This document shows, piece after piece, positions 53,640-63,891 of a stretch of DNA of 64,000 bases; within the stretch, counting starts at the first letter, position 1, and the number at the start of each line of letters is the position of its first letter. The position numbers and the translations under genes were made by a program. Source of the stretch: Miltochrista miniata (taxonomy: Eukaryota > Arthropoda > Insecta > Lepidoptera > Erebidae). The notes under the pieces were generated by a model. It was not told where the DNA came from and did not search any database. It saw only the letters and a list, made by a program, of their open reading frames with translations. The stretch covers positions 43,270,529 through 43,334,528 of the forward strand of contig OW121747.1 of the NCBI GenBank assembly GCA_933228765.1. The letters run 5' to 3'.

Positions 53640-53925
53640 GGTTTGAATTCTATATACTTTTCCGGGATAAAAAGTACCCAGTGTGGTGCCCAGGCTATTA
53701 AAGAATAATTATACCAAGTTTCATCGTAATCGAACCGGCAGTTTTTGCGTGATGCCTGAACAAACAGACAGACAGACAGACAAAATTTTTTTTAATCACA
53801 TTTTTGGTTTCTTTGTCGGTCTAGTAACACCCCCTGCTATTTATTTTTTTGATATTTTAAATGTACAGAATTTTCACTTCTACAGTTTTATTATAAGTAT
53901 AGATAATATTGAAGTCGGCGCCAAG
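53640..53925 (+). repeat. Lepidopteran repeat with (CAGA)n tail
   Basis: CCGGGATAAAAAGTACCCAG, AAGTTTCATCGTAATCGAAC, ACAGACAGACAGACAGAC and ATTATAAGTATAGATA occur in the expected order. The 81-codon frame is not a gene. Confidence 0.65.
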
Positions 53926-53961
53926 TAAACCCATAGGTTTAGGTAGGTATTATTAATGGCA

Positions 53962-54112
53962 CCAACTTCAATATTATATTGAATAAAATCTGGTAAATCA
54001 AAATACATATTACTTTGTGCTAAGTAAATTTTATTTTTAAGGATTTGTATGAAGTCGGTTCTATTTTTTATTTAAAATTTTTTATTTTATTATTTTAAGT
54101 GACGGGTGGACC
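53962..54112 (-). repeat. Inverted partner of 49,957-50,096
   Basis: TATTGAATAAAATCTGGTAA, TACTTTGTGCTAAGTAAATT and AAGGATTTGTATGAAGTCGG are the reverse complement of the first copy with few changes. Confidence 0.75.
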
Positions 54113-54477
54113 GAAAAGTATATCTGTCTAGGTGTTAAGTTCTCATCAACACAAATCAATCAAGCCGAAACACAAGGTAATTGCTGTAAATCGTTAAGGA
54201 ATTCCCTCGACTGTCTTTCGGTTCCATCATCAGATCGACTCCAGACCTTCAGTAAATTGTAGTACATTAAAGCACTTAATCAAAAAGTTAACAAACGCAC
54301 TAGTTGTCCCTACAATTTTCGGTGGTTGCCCTCGATTTCTCCTGGATCCCAGCATCAGATCCTGATACCCTGGATATGGGACCACCTCAGAAGTAGCCTC
54401 TTTCATACAAAAAAAAATTCAAAATCCATCCATAATTGGCGCCGCTATCGCGTAACATACATACAAAAAAAAAAAAA
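54113..54477. repeat. Lepidopteran repeat fragments (ATCATCAGATC / CCCTCGATT)
   Basis: CATCATCAGATCGACTCCAG and a related GCATCAGATCCTGATACCC occur with CCCTCGACTGTCTTTCGG and CCCTCGATTTCTCCTGG, suggesting two diverged copies in tandem. Confidence 0.5.
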
Positions 54478-54585
54478 CCTCGGGTATCCTTCCGAGGGCT
54501 CCCAACCGTAGGCTGTTAGGCAGGATACGTGTGTTTTTAATTGGTAGTAGCATTCATGTAGGATTTTCCTCACGTTAAAAAAAAG
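54478..54585 (+). mobile_element. R1-group LINE 3' end
   Basis: TATCCTTCCGAGGGCTCCCA, ACCGTAGGCTGTTAGGCAGG and TTTTCCTCACGTTAAAAAAA match the other R1 ends. Confidence 0.7.
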
Positions 54586-54693
54586 GAAACCAGAACAAAA
54601 CAGCATTATAATTTATTTTTGTAAATTCGTTGCCTACGTAACTTCGTGTAATCGTCACGCTGAGTCAAAAACTCAAACTTATACTCAAAAAAA

Positions 54694-55365
54694 ACCGGCC
54701 AAGTGCGAGTTGGGTTCGCCCATGAAGGGTTTCGTAGCAGCCAGTAACATAATATCAAAGTTCTTATAGTTCGTTGTAACTTTGATTGATGTTTTAAACT
54801 TTTAACACGTTCGCAGCGGTAGTGATTTTTCTAACCGAAAATTGCGTATTAAAAAAAAACTACTGGCTCTATCTCGTTCAAACCAATTTTCGTTGGTAGT
54901 TTTTATGGCAATGTACATCATATAATTATTCTTTTTAGATTGATCATTCTCTTAGTTTAGAAGTTAGAGGGGGGGGGACACACATTTTTCCACTTTGGAA
55001 GTGTTTCTTGCGCAAACTATTCACTTAAGGAAAAAAATATTTTTGAAACCTCAATGGCATTTTTACAGACCTATCTATCGATACCCCACACGTATTTGAT
55101 GAAAACGGGTTTGATCAAAAAAAATTTTTGAGTTTCAGTTCTAAGTATGGGGACCCCCAAAATTTACTGCTTTTTTTCTAGTTTTATATAGGAATCTTAA
55201 TGCGGTTCACAGATTACATCTATTTACCAAGTTTCAACAGCATACGGCTTATAGTTTCGGAGAAAAGTGGCTGTGACACACGGACGGACAGACAGACGGA
55301 CAGACAGACAGACATGACGAATCTATAAGGGTTCCGTTTTTGCCATTTGGCTACGAAACCCTAAA
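54694..55365 (-). repeat. Lepidopteran GGGTTCCGTAGCCAAATGG repeat, copy 3
   Basis: It runs from AACCGGCCAAGTGCGAGTTG to TTGCCATTTGGCTACGAAAC, the reverse orientation of the copies at 42,409 and 47,310. A homopolymer GGGGGGGGG at 54,969 and (CAGA)n at 55,285 are internal. Confidence 0.85.
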
Positions 55366-55424
55366 AACATTTATTTCGCATAATCCTAATACATAGGCAC
55401 TTGCGACACGTCAATGAATCTTAC

Positions 55425-55628
55425 TTCTTACTAATATTATAAATGCGAAAGTTTGTGAGTGTGGATGTTTGTTACTCTTTCACGCTCAAACCGCTGAACG
55501 GATCGGGCTGAAATTTGGTACAGAGATACATTATAGTCTGGAATAACACATAGGCTACCTTTTATCCCGGGAATAACTTCCCGCGGCAACAAATTTTACG
55601 CGGGCGAAGCTGCGGGCATCAGCTAGTA
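55425..55628 (-). repeat. Lepidopteran AGCTGATGCCCGC repeat, full copy
   Basis: The reverse complement reads AGCTGATGCCCGCAGCTTCG, CCGGGATAAAAGGTAGCCTA, ATTTCAGCCCGATCCG and TTTCGCATTTATAATATTAG. It gives the clearest boundaries of this family in the window. Confidence 0.88.
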
Positions 55629-55835
55629 CAAAATAACTTGAGAAGAACTGGCAAGAAACTCAGCGGGTTTTTCTTTTTGTGCTCTATTTATAAAATTTTA
55701 ACTAAAAATCACAAACTATTGCTTGAGAATGCAGTAGAGCAAGCAGATCATTTCCAGGCTTCCTTGTCAAGCAAATAATCGTCAATTGTATAGTAGGCCT
55801 TGCAGTACAATTTACTTTTTAAACTTATTTAAGGG
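55629..55835 (-). mobile_element. 3' end of the LINE family seen at 58,778-62,600
   Basis: On the minus strand, AGTAAATTGTACTGCAAGGC, CTACTATACAATTGACGATT and GCCTGGAAATGATCTGCT, followed by AAACCCGCTGAGTTTCTTGC, match 62,320-62,495. It is a 5'-truncated copy. Confidence 0.85.
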
Positions 55836-56779
55836 CACATACTTACCTACTTTTTATTTCATTTGGAAGCCGGTTTCAGTCAGAAGTACTCGTAGCTCAA
55901 TTCGCCTCCAACTTCAATCAACAAGACCATCCAAAGATCTCCAGAATCACTTATTCGTCACGTACCTACTATTACGCCTATTATCACTTGAGATTGAGAC
56001 GGGTTTGTTTACCTAATAATAATTATGTTGGTGATACGTTTGTTTACCGAATAATAAGTAATTGATACGCGTAATTTTTATACGATAAGTTATTTTTGTA
56101 TAATATTAATGGCGAGCGCTGATGCTGAATGTATGAGACTTGGTCGGAGACGTCTTACAGATTTATTTCACAATGCAAGCTTACATCCGTTAAGCACCAG
56201 CCTATATTTATCATTTCCTTTCTCACAGATTTTGTGTTTCTGTTGCCGCTATAACAAATACTAACAACAGAAAAATTATAATATTTAAGCGGGTCTCTCT
56301 TAAAACAAACGTAATTTTTTGCCATTTTATTTTTTATATTAATAACGGCAACAAGAAGCCGCTTGAAATGATCACAGACCATTGAAATATTTTTATAAAA
56401 TATAAATGATTTCATTAAAATAAAATTGACTTTTACGGGGCTCTCGTACAACTAACGTGATTTTTGTAGTTTAGTGTTGCGCGAGTCCGCTTCGCATTTA
56501 ATAGGTTTTTTATATCTGCTCTTATCATGCACGTAAGACATTGTCGTGTATAAGTGGAGGTGGCAAAGTCGCAACATCGGGGTATGACCTAATGGATCGT
56601 AATTACATTACATGTACGTAGAGGCAGGTATATCTAGTATCTACTAATACTAAACTAGGTGTATTTTTTACTAAGGGCAAGACCAATTTTACTTTTTTTA
56701 AATTTTCGGCTTCCCTTTTAAAAATAATCAAATCAGCCTTCGCCACTGGTACCTACGTATGTACCTATTTATCAATCAC
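55836..56779. other. Intergenic DNA, nothing recognised
   Basis: No domain or RNA was seen. An overlapping 98-codon minus frame (56,155-56,451) is not supported. Confidence 0.45.
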
Positions 56780-56987
56780 TAGCGGACGTCACGTGGTTTC
56801 ACCCGCGTAGTACCCGTTCCCGTGGGAATACGGGAATAAAATATAGCTTATGTTCACCGCAAAGAGTGTAGCTTTCCAACAGTGAAAGAATTTTTCAAAT
56901 CGGTCCAGTAGTTCCGGAGCCTATTCGTTACAAACAAACAAACAAACAAAAAAACAAATCTTTCCTCTTTATAATATTAGTATAGAT
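56780..56987 (+). repeat. Lepidopteran CTAGCGGACGTCACG repeat
   Basis: CACTAGCGGACGTCACGTGG, CCGTGGGAATACGGGAATAA, CAGTAGTTCCGGAGCC, (AAAC)n and CCTCTTTATAATATTAGTAT appear as at 9,353-9,575. Confidence 0.8.
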
Positions 56988-57063
56988 AGCATCTAACTCG
57001 GTTGGGCAACTCTGAAATACTGAAATAGAAAAAGGGTTTGCCAAATGCGTATTTCCAGTGATG

Positions 57064-57862
57064 ACTTAAACCTGCAACAGTCGCACTGATTTGGTACGAC
57101 CGGACTTCGGATTTGGTACGACCGGACCTCGGATTTGATCCGCTGCCGTAACATATCCGACTGTCTGTCGAGTAGTTCGCCTGACATTGTTATTATTAAC
57201 TAGCTGTTGCCCGCGACTTCGTACGCGTGAAAATTATGTTATAATGCCAATTTGTTTGCTCTCTACTTAGCCCCTAGGATATGTAGCATGATAATAAATA
57301 GGCTATTTAATATTTGTCCAAATTTGTATCAAATCTATTGAGTAGGTAGGTACTTTTCGAAATCCTTCCGGGCAAAGCAAAGCAAAAGACAAACAGACTA
57401 AATTTTTCTAACAAGTATATTTTCGGCTTCGGTATCTTATGTTGAACACCCAGCGAGTATTTTTTTATATTTCACAATGATAGACTCAGTTTCATTGGTT
57501 TTGACATTTTGAGATTAGAAACCGCGGGCGGTTACTGCAAATGCGTAAATATAATATAATATATATATATAATATGCTAATTAATATTACAAAAAATACT
57601 ACTACGAGAAAGTCTGTTTCTAGTAGTAAAAGTAAAATAAGCGACTATCCATATTGGCGGCCCGACCACGACTAATCATAGTTGGTCCTGATTTGGTACG
57701 GAGCAGACCAAATAAGCGGAATTTGAAAACAAGCGGACCACGACGAACTCAATTAATAATACTACTCTACAGACGGTCGGATATATATTATGTTCCCGGT
57801 CTGGACCAAATCCGTAGTCTGGTCGTACCAAATCAGTGCGTCTGCTGCAGGTTTAAGTGGAC
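57064..57862. mobile_element. TIR transposon with GACTTAAACCTGCAACAG ends, nested
   Basis: The left end ACTTAAACCTGCAACAGTCG continues CACTGATTTGGTACGACC. The right end in reverse complement reads ACTTAAACCTGCAGCAGACG then CACTGATTTGGTACGACC, so about 40 bp are inverted. TTTGGTACGACCGGAC is repeated in tandem near the left end. A further decayed end lies at 57,865-57,975. A lepidopteran repeat (57,198-57,440) is nested inside. Related DNA is at 31,130-31,250. The target duplication is not clear. Confidence 0.7.
57198..57440 (+). repeat. Lepidopteran AGCTGTTGCCCGCGACTTCG repeat
   Basis: It begins ACTAGCTGTTGCCCGCGACT, then GTGAAAATTATGTTATAATG, and ends near TTTTCGGCTTCGGTATC. Confidence 0.7.
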
Positions 57863-58284
57863 CACGACGTACTCAAATAATAATGTCCGCCGGACTACTC
57901 TACCAAAGGTCGGAAATGGTCCCAAATCCGTGGTCCGGAAGTACCTAGTCAGTGCGTGTGTTACAGGTTTGACAGATCTTTTTATGTATAAATATTCACG
58001 CAAATTGGCACACAACTCGGTCTGTTCTCATAGTAAGCAAGGAATGACCTGCTTGTATTATAGGTATCAGACCACGGATATTAATACTGATATACTTTTA
58101 AATACCTATATATTTAACATGCATGGAAACACCCAGACTCTCGAGACAAAACATTAATGGAACATACATTTTTTTGTCTCCGGTCTTACGTAGTATTGTA
58201 TTCTCTTTGGTCTCCGGTGGGAGGTTTTGCCTTGTGTCGTGTGTAGGTATTCGAATGTGCAATACATTGCTGACAGCCATAACA

Positions 58285-58590
58285 AGGTTGTCAGTTAATA
58301 AATTTAAAAAACAAATAAAATTTAAATTGTGCCAGAAAGCTCAATATAGCATTAAAAACTTTCTAGAAGTCAAGGCTGCCTGGCAGTGACACGAATTTCT
58401 CCTTTCTAGATATTAAAAAACTGTATTAGATACTACTATGATTTTTAAGAAGAGACCGGACTGAGTTTCTTCGGGGGTTCTTCTCAGTCTGTAGCATTTC
58501 CGAACCCCCAGTAGAGTCACAAAAATTGTGAAAGACCTACATTTCTTTTTAAATTTTAAAGTGAATAAATTTTATTTTTTATTTTGTCCC
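58285..58590 (+). mobile_element. CR1/Jockey-group LINE 3' end
   Basis: LSVNKFKKQIKFKLCQKAQY and SIKNFLEVKAAWQ end at a TGA (58,387-58,389), comparable with LNKFKKVVKSKLYCRGYYTI of the LINE at 62,388. The 3' UTR has AGTGAATAAATTTTATTTT. Upstream (58,123-58,280) is unrelated. Confidence 0.75.
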
Positions 58591-58777
58591 TCGTGATAGT
58601 CGTGATCCGCAGTTGTCTTAAATGATTTAACTTAATAGGAACTTAGTTAAATAGTCTAACATCTTGTAGGTACATTTTTCCCTTTATTGACCGTGGTACT
58701 AGTGGTAACACGAGCAAAAAAATTACCCGTGGTACTAAACACCCGGTCCCAGTATTACCAGTATTAGTAATTATAAC
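58591..58777. other. Spacer with GTGGTACTA motifs
   Basis: GACCGTGGTACTAGTGG and TTACCCGTGGTACTAAACAC echo the ends of the fold-back at 62,619-62,836 on the other side of the LINE. Confidence 0.5.
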
Positions 58778-59392
58778 ATGATAACTGATAACAGTGAAGG
58801 TAGTCGTTGGATTATGTTCAGTGATGAAATTGGGAGAGACATGGGGTCAAAATTAAACTTTTGTTCACAGGGGCAGTCCTTTATAAATCACTGCATGCCT
58901 TCTACATCCTATACCCAATTAATGAAGGCCGTATGTAGTTATAAATTTCATCAGAGAGATAATCTGGTTATTTTCATAGGAAACAGGACTGATATAACCA
59001 AACAAAAACCTATTAAATATTATAATAAATTAAACTCATTAGATTTAAATAATATTATTATTTACACACTGCCCTACTGTAAGCATATGCCAGTTGTGGA
59101 AAATAGGATTAGGTACTATTTAAATTTGTCATTGGACACATTAACACTTCTTAATAAAAAATTTAGTATAATTGATACTAACACTATTGTTAGGAAAAAT
59201 TATTATTTCTATATGACTAAAGGAAAGCATAAGCTTCTGGATTATTTTAAAAGACAGGTAGCAATTTCGCTACATTATTTTATAGATTCTTTAGCCAAAA
59301 ATCTGGCTATCAAACCTGCTCCTTTTGAGCAGAAAAATGACATTGATATTAGAACTCTGGATAGTTGTTTATATCCAAGTAATTTAAATTAG
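58778..59392 (+). CDS. LINE ORF1, C-terminal part (possible SGNH-like domain)
   Basis: 204 codons from ATG to TAG. It contains IMFSDEIGRDMGSKLNFCS, NLVIFIGNRTDITKQKPIKY and LPYCKHMPVVENRIRYYLNL. In CR1/L2-type LINEs the second half of ORF1 is often a GDSL/SGNH esterase-like domain. FSDEIGRDMG and the later IGNRTD have a comparable layout, but the catalytic Ser is not evident and the assignment is tentative. There is no PHD finger or RRM in the part present, so ORF1 is probably 5' truncated. It lies 44 bp before ORF2 in the same strand, the normal LINE arrangement. Confidence 0.7.
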   Translation: MITDNSEGSRWIMFSDEIGRDMGSKLNFCSQGQSFINHCMPSTSYTQLMKAVCSYKFHQRDNLVIFIGNRTDITKQKPIKYYNKLNSLDLNNIIIYTLPYCKHMPVVENRIRYYLNLSLDTLTLLNKKFSIIDTNTIVRKNYYFYMTKGKHKLLDYFKRQVAISLHYFIDSLAKNLAIKPAPFEQKNDIDIRTLDSCLYPSNLN

Positions 59393-59436
59393 ATTATAGG
59401 ACAAAAGAGCAACGTTCTTGCACTAAGCTTGACACA

Positions 59437-62388
59437 ATGTATAAATCAATTAATGTTAAATCTAGCCATTTAGTTCTACATCAGCCACAGCATAATTTTA
59501 TATCTGATCGCTCTCAGGCCGTTGAATCTATTAATCTTAAAAATAATGCTTTACACCTGGTGCACCAAAATGTTGAAGGGCTGATTGGTAGAAAAGAATT
59601 GGAATTGGAATTGTACATGAACTTGAATGGCATTGATATTTTTTGTGTAACAGAACATTGGTTAAGGCCTTATCAGGTCATGTTCAATTTCAAAAATCAC
59701 CAGGTTGCTAGCTCGTTCTGTAGAATGAAATATAAACGTGGAGGCTCTTTAATTATTATTAATAAGTCAATAAAGTGTAAAGAACGTAAAGACATAGTAG
59801 CCCTCTCTGTTGAACGAGTTATTGAGATAGCCAGTATAGAGTTTGAGCGGTTCATTGTATTTACTAAGCATATACAGTCCCCCAGACGCTTCATATGTAC
59901 AGTTCGAAGAAAAACTTGAAGAAGCATTGTTTAAATGCCAAAGTACTAAAAAAACGGTCCTATTTTGTGGGGATCTCAATGTAGATGTTTTAGAAACTGC
60001 ACGGGAACCTTTACAGAGAGAGAAAATGTTAAATTTGTTCAAGTCATTTGGTTTGTATAATATATTTTTGGAACCTACTCGTATAACTGCCACTAGTGCT
60101 ACTTGTATTGATAATATTTATACTAGTATAAATCCCATTAAAAAATGTATAGTGGACCCTGTAAAATCAGATCATCGCGGTCAGTTTGTTTCTTATCTGA
60201 GAAATAGTAGGGAAAATAAGAAAATAATTAGTTTTGTCCCAGTTAACACACATCGCTTGGAAACATTCAGAAGAAACTTAGTCAAGAAAATAACAGAATT
60301 GCCCAATTACACTAGTGTAGAAGAATCCTACTCTGATTTATTTAATTTGATACATGATGTGTTTGGGAAAATCTTTACCCCTAAGACTTTATCAATCGGA
60401 GGCAGCTCTGCTTTCAGTGACTGGGCAACACCCGGAATTTATAAAAGTCGCCATAAACTATATGCACTGTATTCTGAAAAATCGCATAATTTCAACCAGA
60501 GTTTCAGGAATATGTTAAAAAATATTCAAAGATATTTAAGCAAGCCTGTACCTTAGCCAAGTCTAATTTCATTAGAAATAAAATTTTAGATTCTGCGAAT
60601 GTCATTAAAACTACTTGGAACATTATAAATGCGGAATGTGGTAGGTGTACAGCGAATGAAAGAAAGTTTCATTTAAAGATAGACAATCGCCACGTTTCGG
60701 GGGATATGGAAGTGGCGACCGAGTTCGAAAATTTTTTCAGTAATGTACCTATAGAGATTACTAACACTCTCCGGTCGTCTTCCACCTCCGCCGAGCTTCT
60801 ATTAGCAGAATCTGTAGCTGCCTGTGAGGGCGCGTTCGAATTTACGGTTGTCAACTGCAACGACATCATAAAAGCATTTAGATCTATTAATGTTAAAAAA
60901 ACCGCTGACCTTAATGGGCTATCAGTAAAATCCGTATCAAGTATTATAGATGTCATTGCACCCCACTTGGCAACAGTGTTTAACGATTGCGTCTCAAGTG
61001 GTGTATTTCCTGATTTGATGAAACACAGTAAAGTTATACCACTGTTCAAGGCTGGCAGTGCTTCAGATCCGGGTAATTTCAGACCTATCTCGGTGTTGCC
61101 GACCTTGAGCAAGATATTTGAAAAACTAATACTAGAGCAGATGCTGATCTATTTTAATAGTCACAAATTGTTTCATGAGAAACAATTTGGCTTCACTAAA
61201 GGACGCTCGACTACCGATGCTGGTGTAGAGTTATTGAAATGTATTTACGAGGCCTGGGAGAATAAACAAGATGCAATTGGTGTGTTTTGCGATTTGTTTA
61301 AGGCATTTGATTGCGTCCAACATGAAACATTAATCAGGAAATTACACCATTATGGCATAAGAAACAAGGCTCTCGATCTTCTGACTTCATATTTGAACAA
61401 TAGAATTCAGAGGGTTGATGTTAATGGTACACGCTCAGAGGGCTCTGTAGTTACTATGGGCGTCCCACAGGGTTCAATACTCGGACCATTTTTATTCCTT
61501 ATATATTTTAATGACCTACCCTTTTACGTGGGGGACAACAACAGGATTGTTTTGTTTGCAGATGATACTTCTTTGATTTTCAAAGTTAAAAGACAAATAG
61601 ATAACTATGACGATGTCAACAACGCAATCTTGAAAGTGGTTCATTGGTTTAACACTAACAATCTTAGACTGAATGATAATAAAACTAAATGCATAAAATT
61701 TACCTTGCCTAATGTAACACAGTCAGAAACCAATGTTCAACTTAATGGTCGGGTGTTGGAACTTGTGGAATCAACGACGTTCCTAGGGTTAACGGTCGAT
61801 GCTGGTTTACAATGGGGTCCACATATTGTCAAACTAGCAAATATATTAAGTTCAGCAGCATTTACTGTACAAAAGATAAGGCACTTGACGGATGTAGATA
61901 CGGCTAGAATTGTCTATTTCAGTTACTTTCATAGCATAATGTCTTACGGTATTCTACTGTGGGGCAATGCTGCAGATATAGATAAAATTTTTATTTTACA
62001 AAAGCGGGCCATAAGAGCTATATATAGATTAGGTCCAAGGGTCTCTCTGCGCGAAAAATTCAAAGAGGTTAAAATTCTTACAGTAGCATCACAATATATT
62101 TTTGAGAATCTGATGTACGTACAAAGAAATTTACATAGTTTCGCTAAGTTAAGTGATAGACACAATGTCAACACTAGAAATAAAAGTAACCTTGCTGTTT
62201 ATCATAGCAGATTGCACAAAATCAGCAATTCTTTCATGGGTAACTGTATACGCTTTTACAACAGGCTACCAGACGAAATTAAAAGTATGTCCCTTAATAA
62301 ATTTAAAAAGGTTGTAAAAAGTAAATTGTACTGCAGGGGCTACTATACAATTGGTGATTATTTGTTGGATGGAGAAGCCTGGAAATGA
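59437..62388 (+). pseudogene. LINE ORF2 (AP endonuclease and reverse transcriptase), two frameshifts
   Basis: The endonuclease starts with ALHLVHQNVEGLIGRKELEL (59,553 onward), then IDIFCVTEHWL (catalytic Glu). A frameshift near 59,865 moves to the frame with LSIYSPPDASYVQFEEKLEE, VLFCGDLNVD and DPVKSDHRGQF (catalytic Asp/Asn and SDH). A second frameshift near 60,500 precedes the 560-codon RT frame (60,706-62,388): HSKVIPLFKAG, NFRPISVLPTLSKIFEKLI, KQFGFTKGRSTTDAG, GVFCDLFKAFDCVQHETLI, MGVPQGSILGPFLFLIYFND and VLFADDTSLIF, with the catalytic Asp pair at 61,561-61,566. The C-terminus reads RFYNRLPDEIKSMSLNKFKK and ends LDGEAWK. All catalytic boxes persist, so it is a young but broken copy of a CR1/Jockey-group element. 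Confidence 0.92.
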
Positions 62389-62612
62389 CCTGCTCTACTG
62401 GATTCTCAAAAAAATTGTAAAAATGCATAGTTTTTAGATTCATTTTGTAAATAGAGCTCTAAAAAGAATAACCCGCTGAGTTTCTTGCCAGTTCTTTTCA
62501 GGTGGGTCGCGTTGTGAACTGGTGGTAGATTTTGATTTATATTCTGGACGTTTTACAAGAGCATCTGTATATGCCTATGTGAAATAAATTTATTTTTCTT
62601 TTCTTTTCTTTT
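62389..62612 (+). mobile_element. LINE 3' UTR and tail
   Basis: It contains AACCCGCTGAGTTTCTTGCC, an AATAAA at 62,583-62,588 and a (CTTTT)n tail. The first block is shared in reverse with 55,629-55,700. Confidence 0.8.
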
Positions 62613-62618
62613 CAATTC

Positions 62619-62836
62619 AATTTTACCCGTGGTACTACTAGAAAAAAAATAAATGAAGATCGGTAAAAGCAAATGAAAATGGGCAAGTGAAAACAAATGA
62701 AGATCGGTGAAAACAATTTCATTTCAACATTTATTTTTACCGATCTTCATTTGTTTTTACCGATCTTCATTTGTATTTACCGATCTTCATTTGTTTTTAT
62801 CGATCTTTTTTATCTAGTAGTACCACGGGTAAAATT
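62619..62836. mobile_element. 218-bp fold-back with tandem ATGAAGATCGGT units
   Basis: The ends AATTTTACCCGTGGTACTAC and GTAGTACCACGGGTAAAATT are perfect inverted repeats. Inward on each side are copies of AAACAAATGAAGATCGGT or its complement: about two to three on the left and four on the right. No coding sequence. Confidence 0.88.
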
Positions 62837-63123
62837 AAATTACCGTTAAGTCGAGACCAACGAGGCCGGCCAAAAATTCAAAACCTAACTGTCATCTTTT
62901 GAATTCCCCTATCCCCCTCCCCTATATTACCCCTCAAACACTATCATGTACCTAGGTACTTTGGTAGTTGAGGGTAGCTTGCAGCAGGGAAATGCACCTG
63001 CTGGCAGCGGCGACATAGCCGAGCCGGGGACCTCTACAGGAGTTTACACTATGACTAGAGTATGGAGCCCAAGTCAGCAAAGGGCCACCCCCAATCATAG
63101 CACCGACTAGCACGGGAAAGGGG
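62837..63123. other. Spacer before the LINE relic
   Basis: Nothing was recognised. It becomes GC-richer towards 63,000 (AGCGGCGACATAGCCGAGCC), probably the upstream coding part of the LINE relic in a decayed state. Confidence 0.4.
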
Positions 63124-63569
63124 ATGCCTCCAAACAGCGCGGGCGAAGAGCAGAAGGAAGTTCCTAGTGAAACACCTTCTGCAAATCGTGACGCTGTTGA
63201 AACCCAGCAGGAAGTTCCTAGTGAAACACCTTCTGCAAATCGTGACGCTGTTGAAACCCAGCAGGTACCTACCTCCCAACCTCAGTACGTACACCCACAA
63301 ACACACCACGACACCACGCTCTGTGAAGGGGTTGAGAAGCAACCAGACGCAGCAAGACTAATCAAAACGCTATCAAAGGCTCATGCCTGCAAACTAGGTA
63401 GCATAAGGCAGGGGCATAAACTCACCACCGAAATTGCAAAAATTCTGGAAGCTATTCTCAAAACGCACTTTCCAGAATGCAAAGAACACAAAGATGAAAA
63501 CTGAGGAACACTTGCAATGGAGTGTTCGGTCCTTTCAGCCTTACAAAACGCCCAAAGATATATCAGAAT
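63124..63569 (+). pseudogene. R1/Jockey-type LINE relic, pre-RT region
   Basis: The frame 63,124-63,504 starts MPPNSAGEEQKEVPSE and includes a perfect tandem repeat of an 18-residue unit (63,157-63,210 and 63,211-63,264; EVPSETPSANRDAVETQQ). The C-terminal half (LTTEIAKILEAILKTHFPEC) resembles the linker before the RT in R1/Jockey LINEs, where ...LL.THFPG is common. After its stop, another frame reads WSVRSFQPYKTPKDIS up to the MITE insertion, resembling the first RT block (SFQPYKSPG). Confidence 0.65.
63157..63264 (+). repeat. 54-bp in-frame tandem duplication
   Basis: GAAGTTCCTAGTGAAACACC ... GAAACCCAGCAG is repeated twice without any difference, adding exactly 18 codons. Confidence 0.93.
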
Positions 63570-63891
63570 CTTAGACCATATAACACGGGACTAGCCTTTG
63601 CGAACCACCGCATACAAAAATATTCTGCCAGTTTTCATACAAGTGAAGGGGGAAACACAAAGACATATAAAATTTCATTGCATTTAAAAATTTATTAATC
63701 GACAAACGCGTAATGGCTGTTGTGTGTTAATTGTTATTGTACAGTCAACTACAATGTAATGTACTAGTTTAATCATATAAAATGATGTACTGATGTACAG
63801 GCTTTTCATAAAGCCAAAAGACCAAATGGTCATGTGCAATGGCAGAAAACAATGCTTAAGTAAGGCGCATCCTGTGGTTAGATGATCTAAG
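63570..63891 (-). mobile_element. hAT-type MITE, copy 2, with 8-bp TSD
   Basis: It is the reverse complement of 1862-2187, beginning CTTAGACCATATAACACGGG and ending GGTTAGATGATCTAAG. ATCAGAAT is present on both sides (63562-63569 and 63892-63899). It lies within the RT relic: removing it restores ...KDISEWVKHI. 322 bp. Confidence 0.92.
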
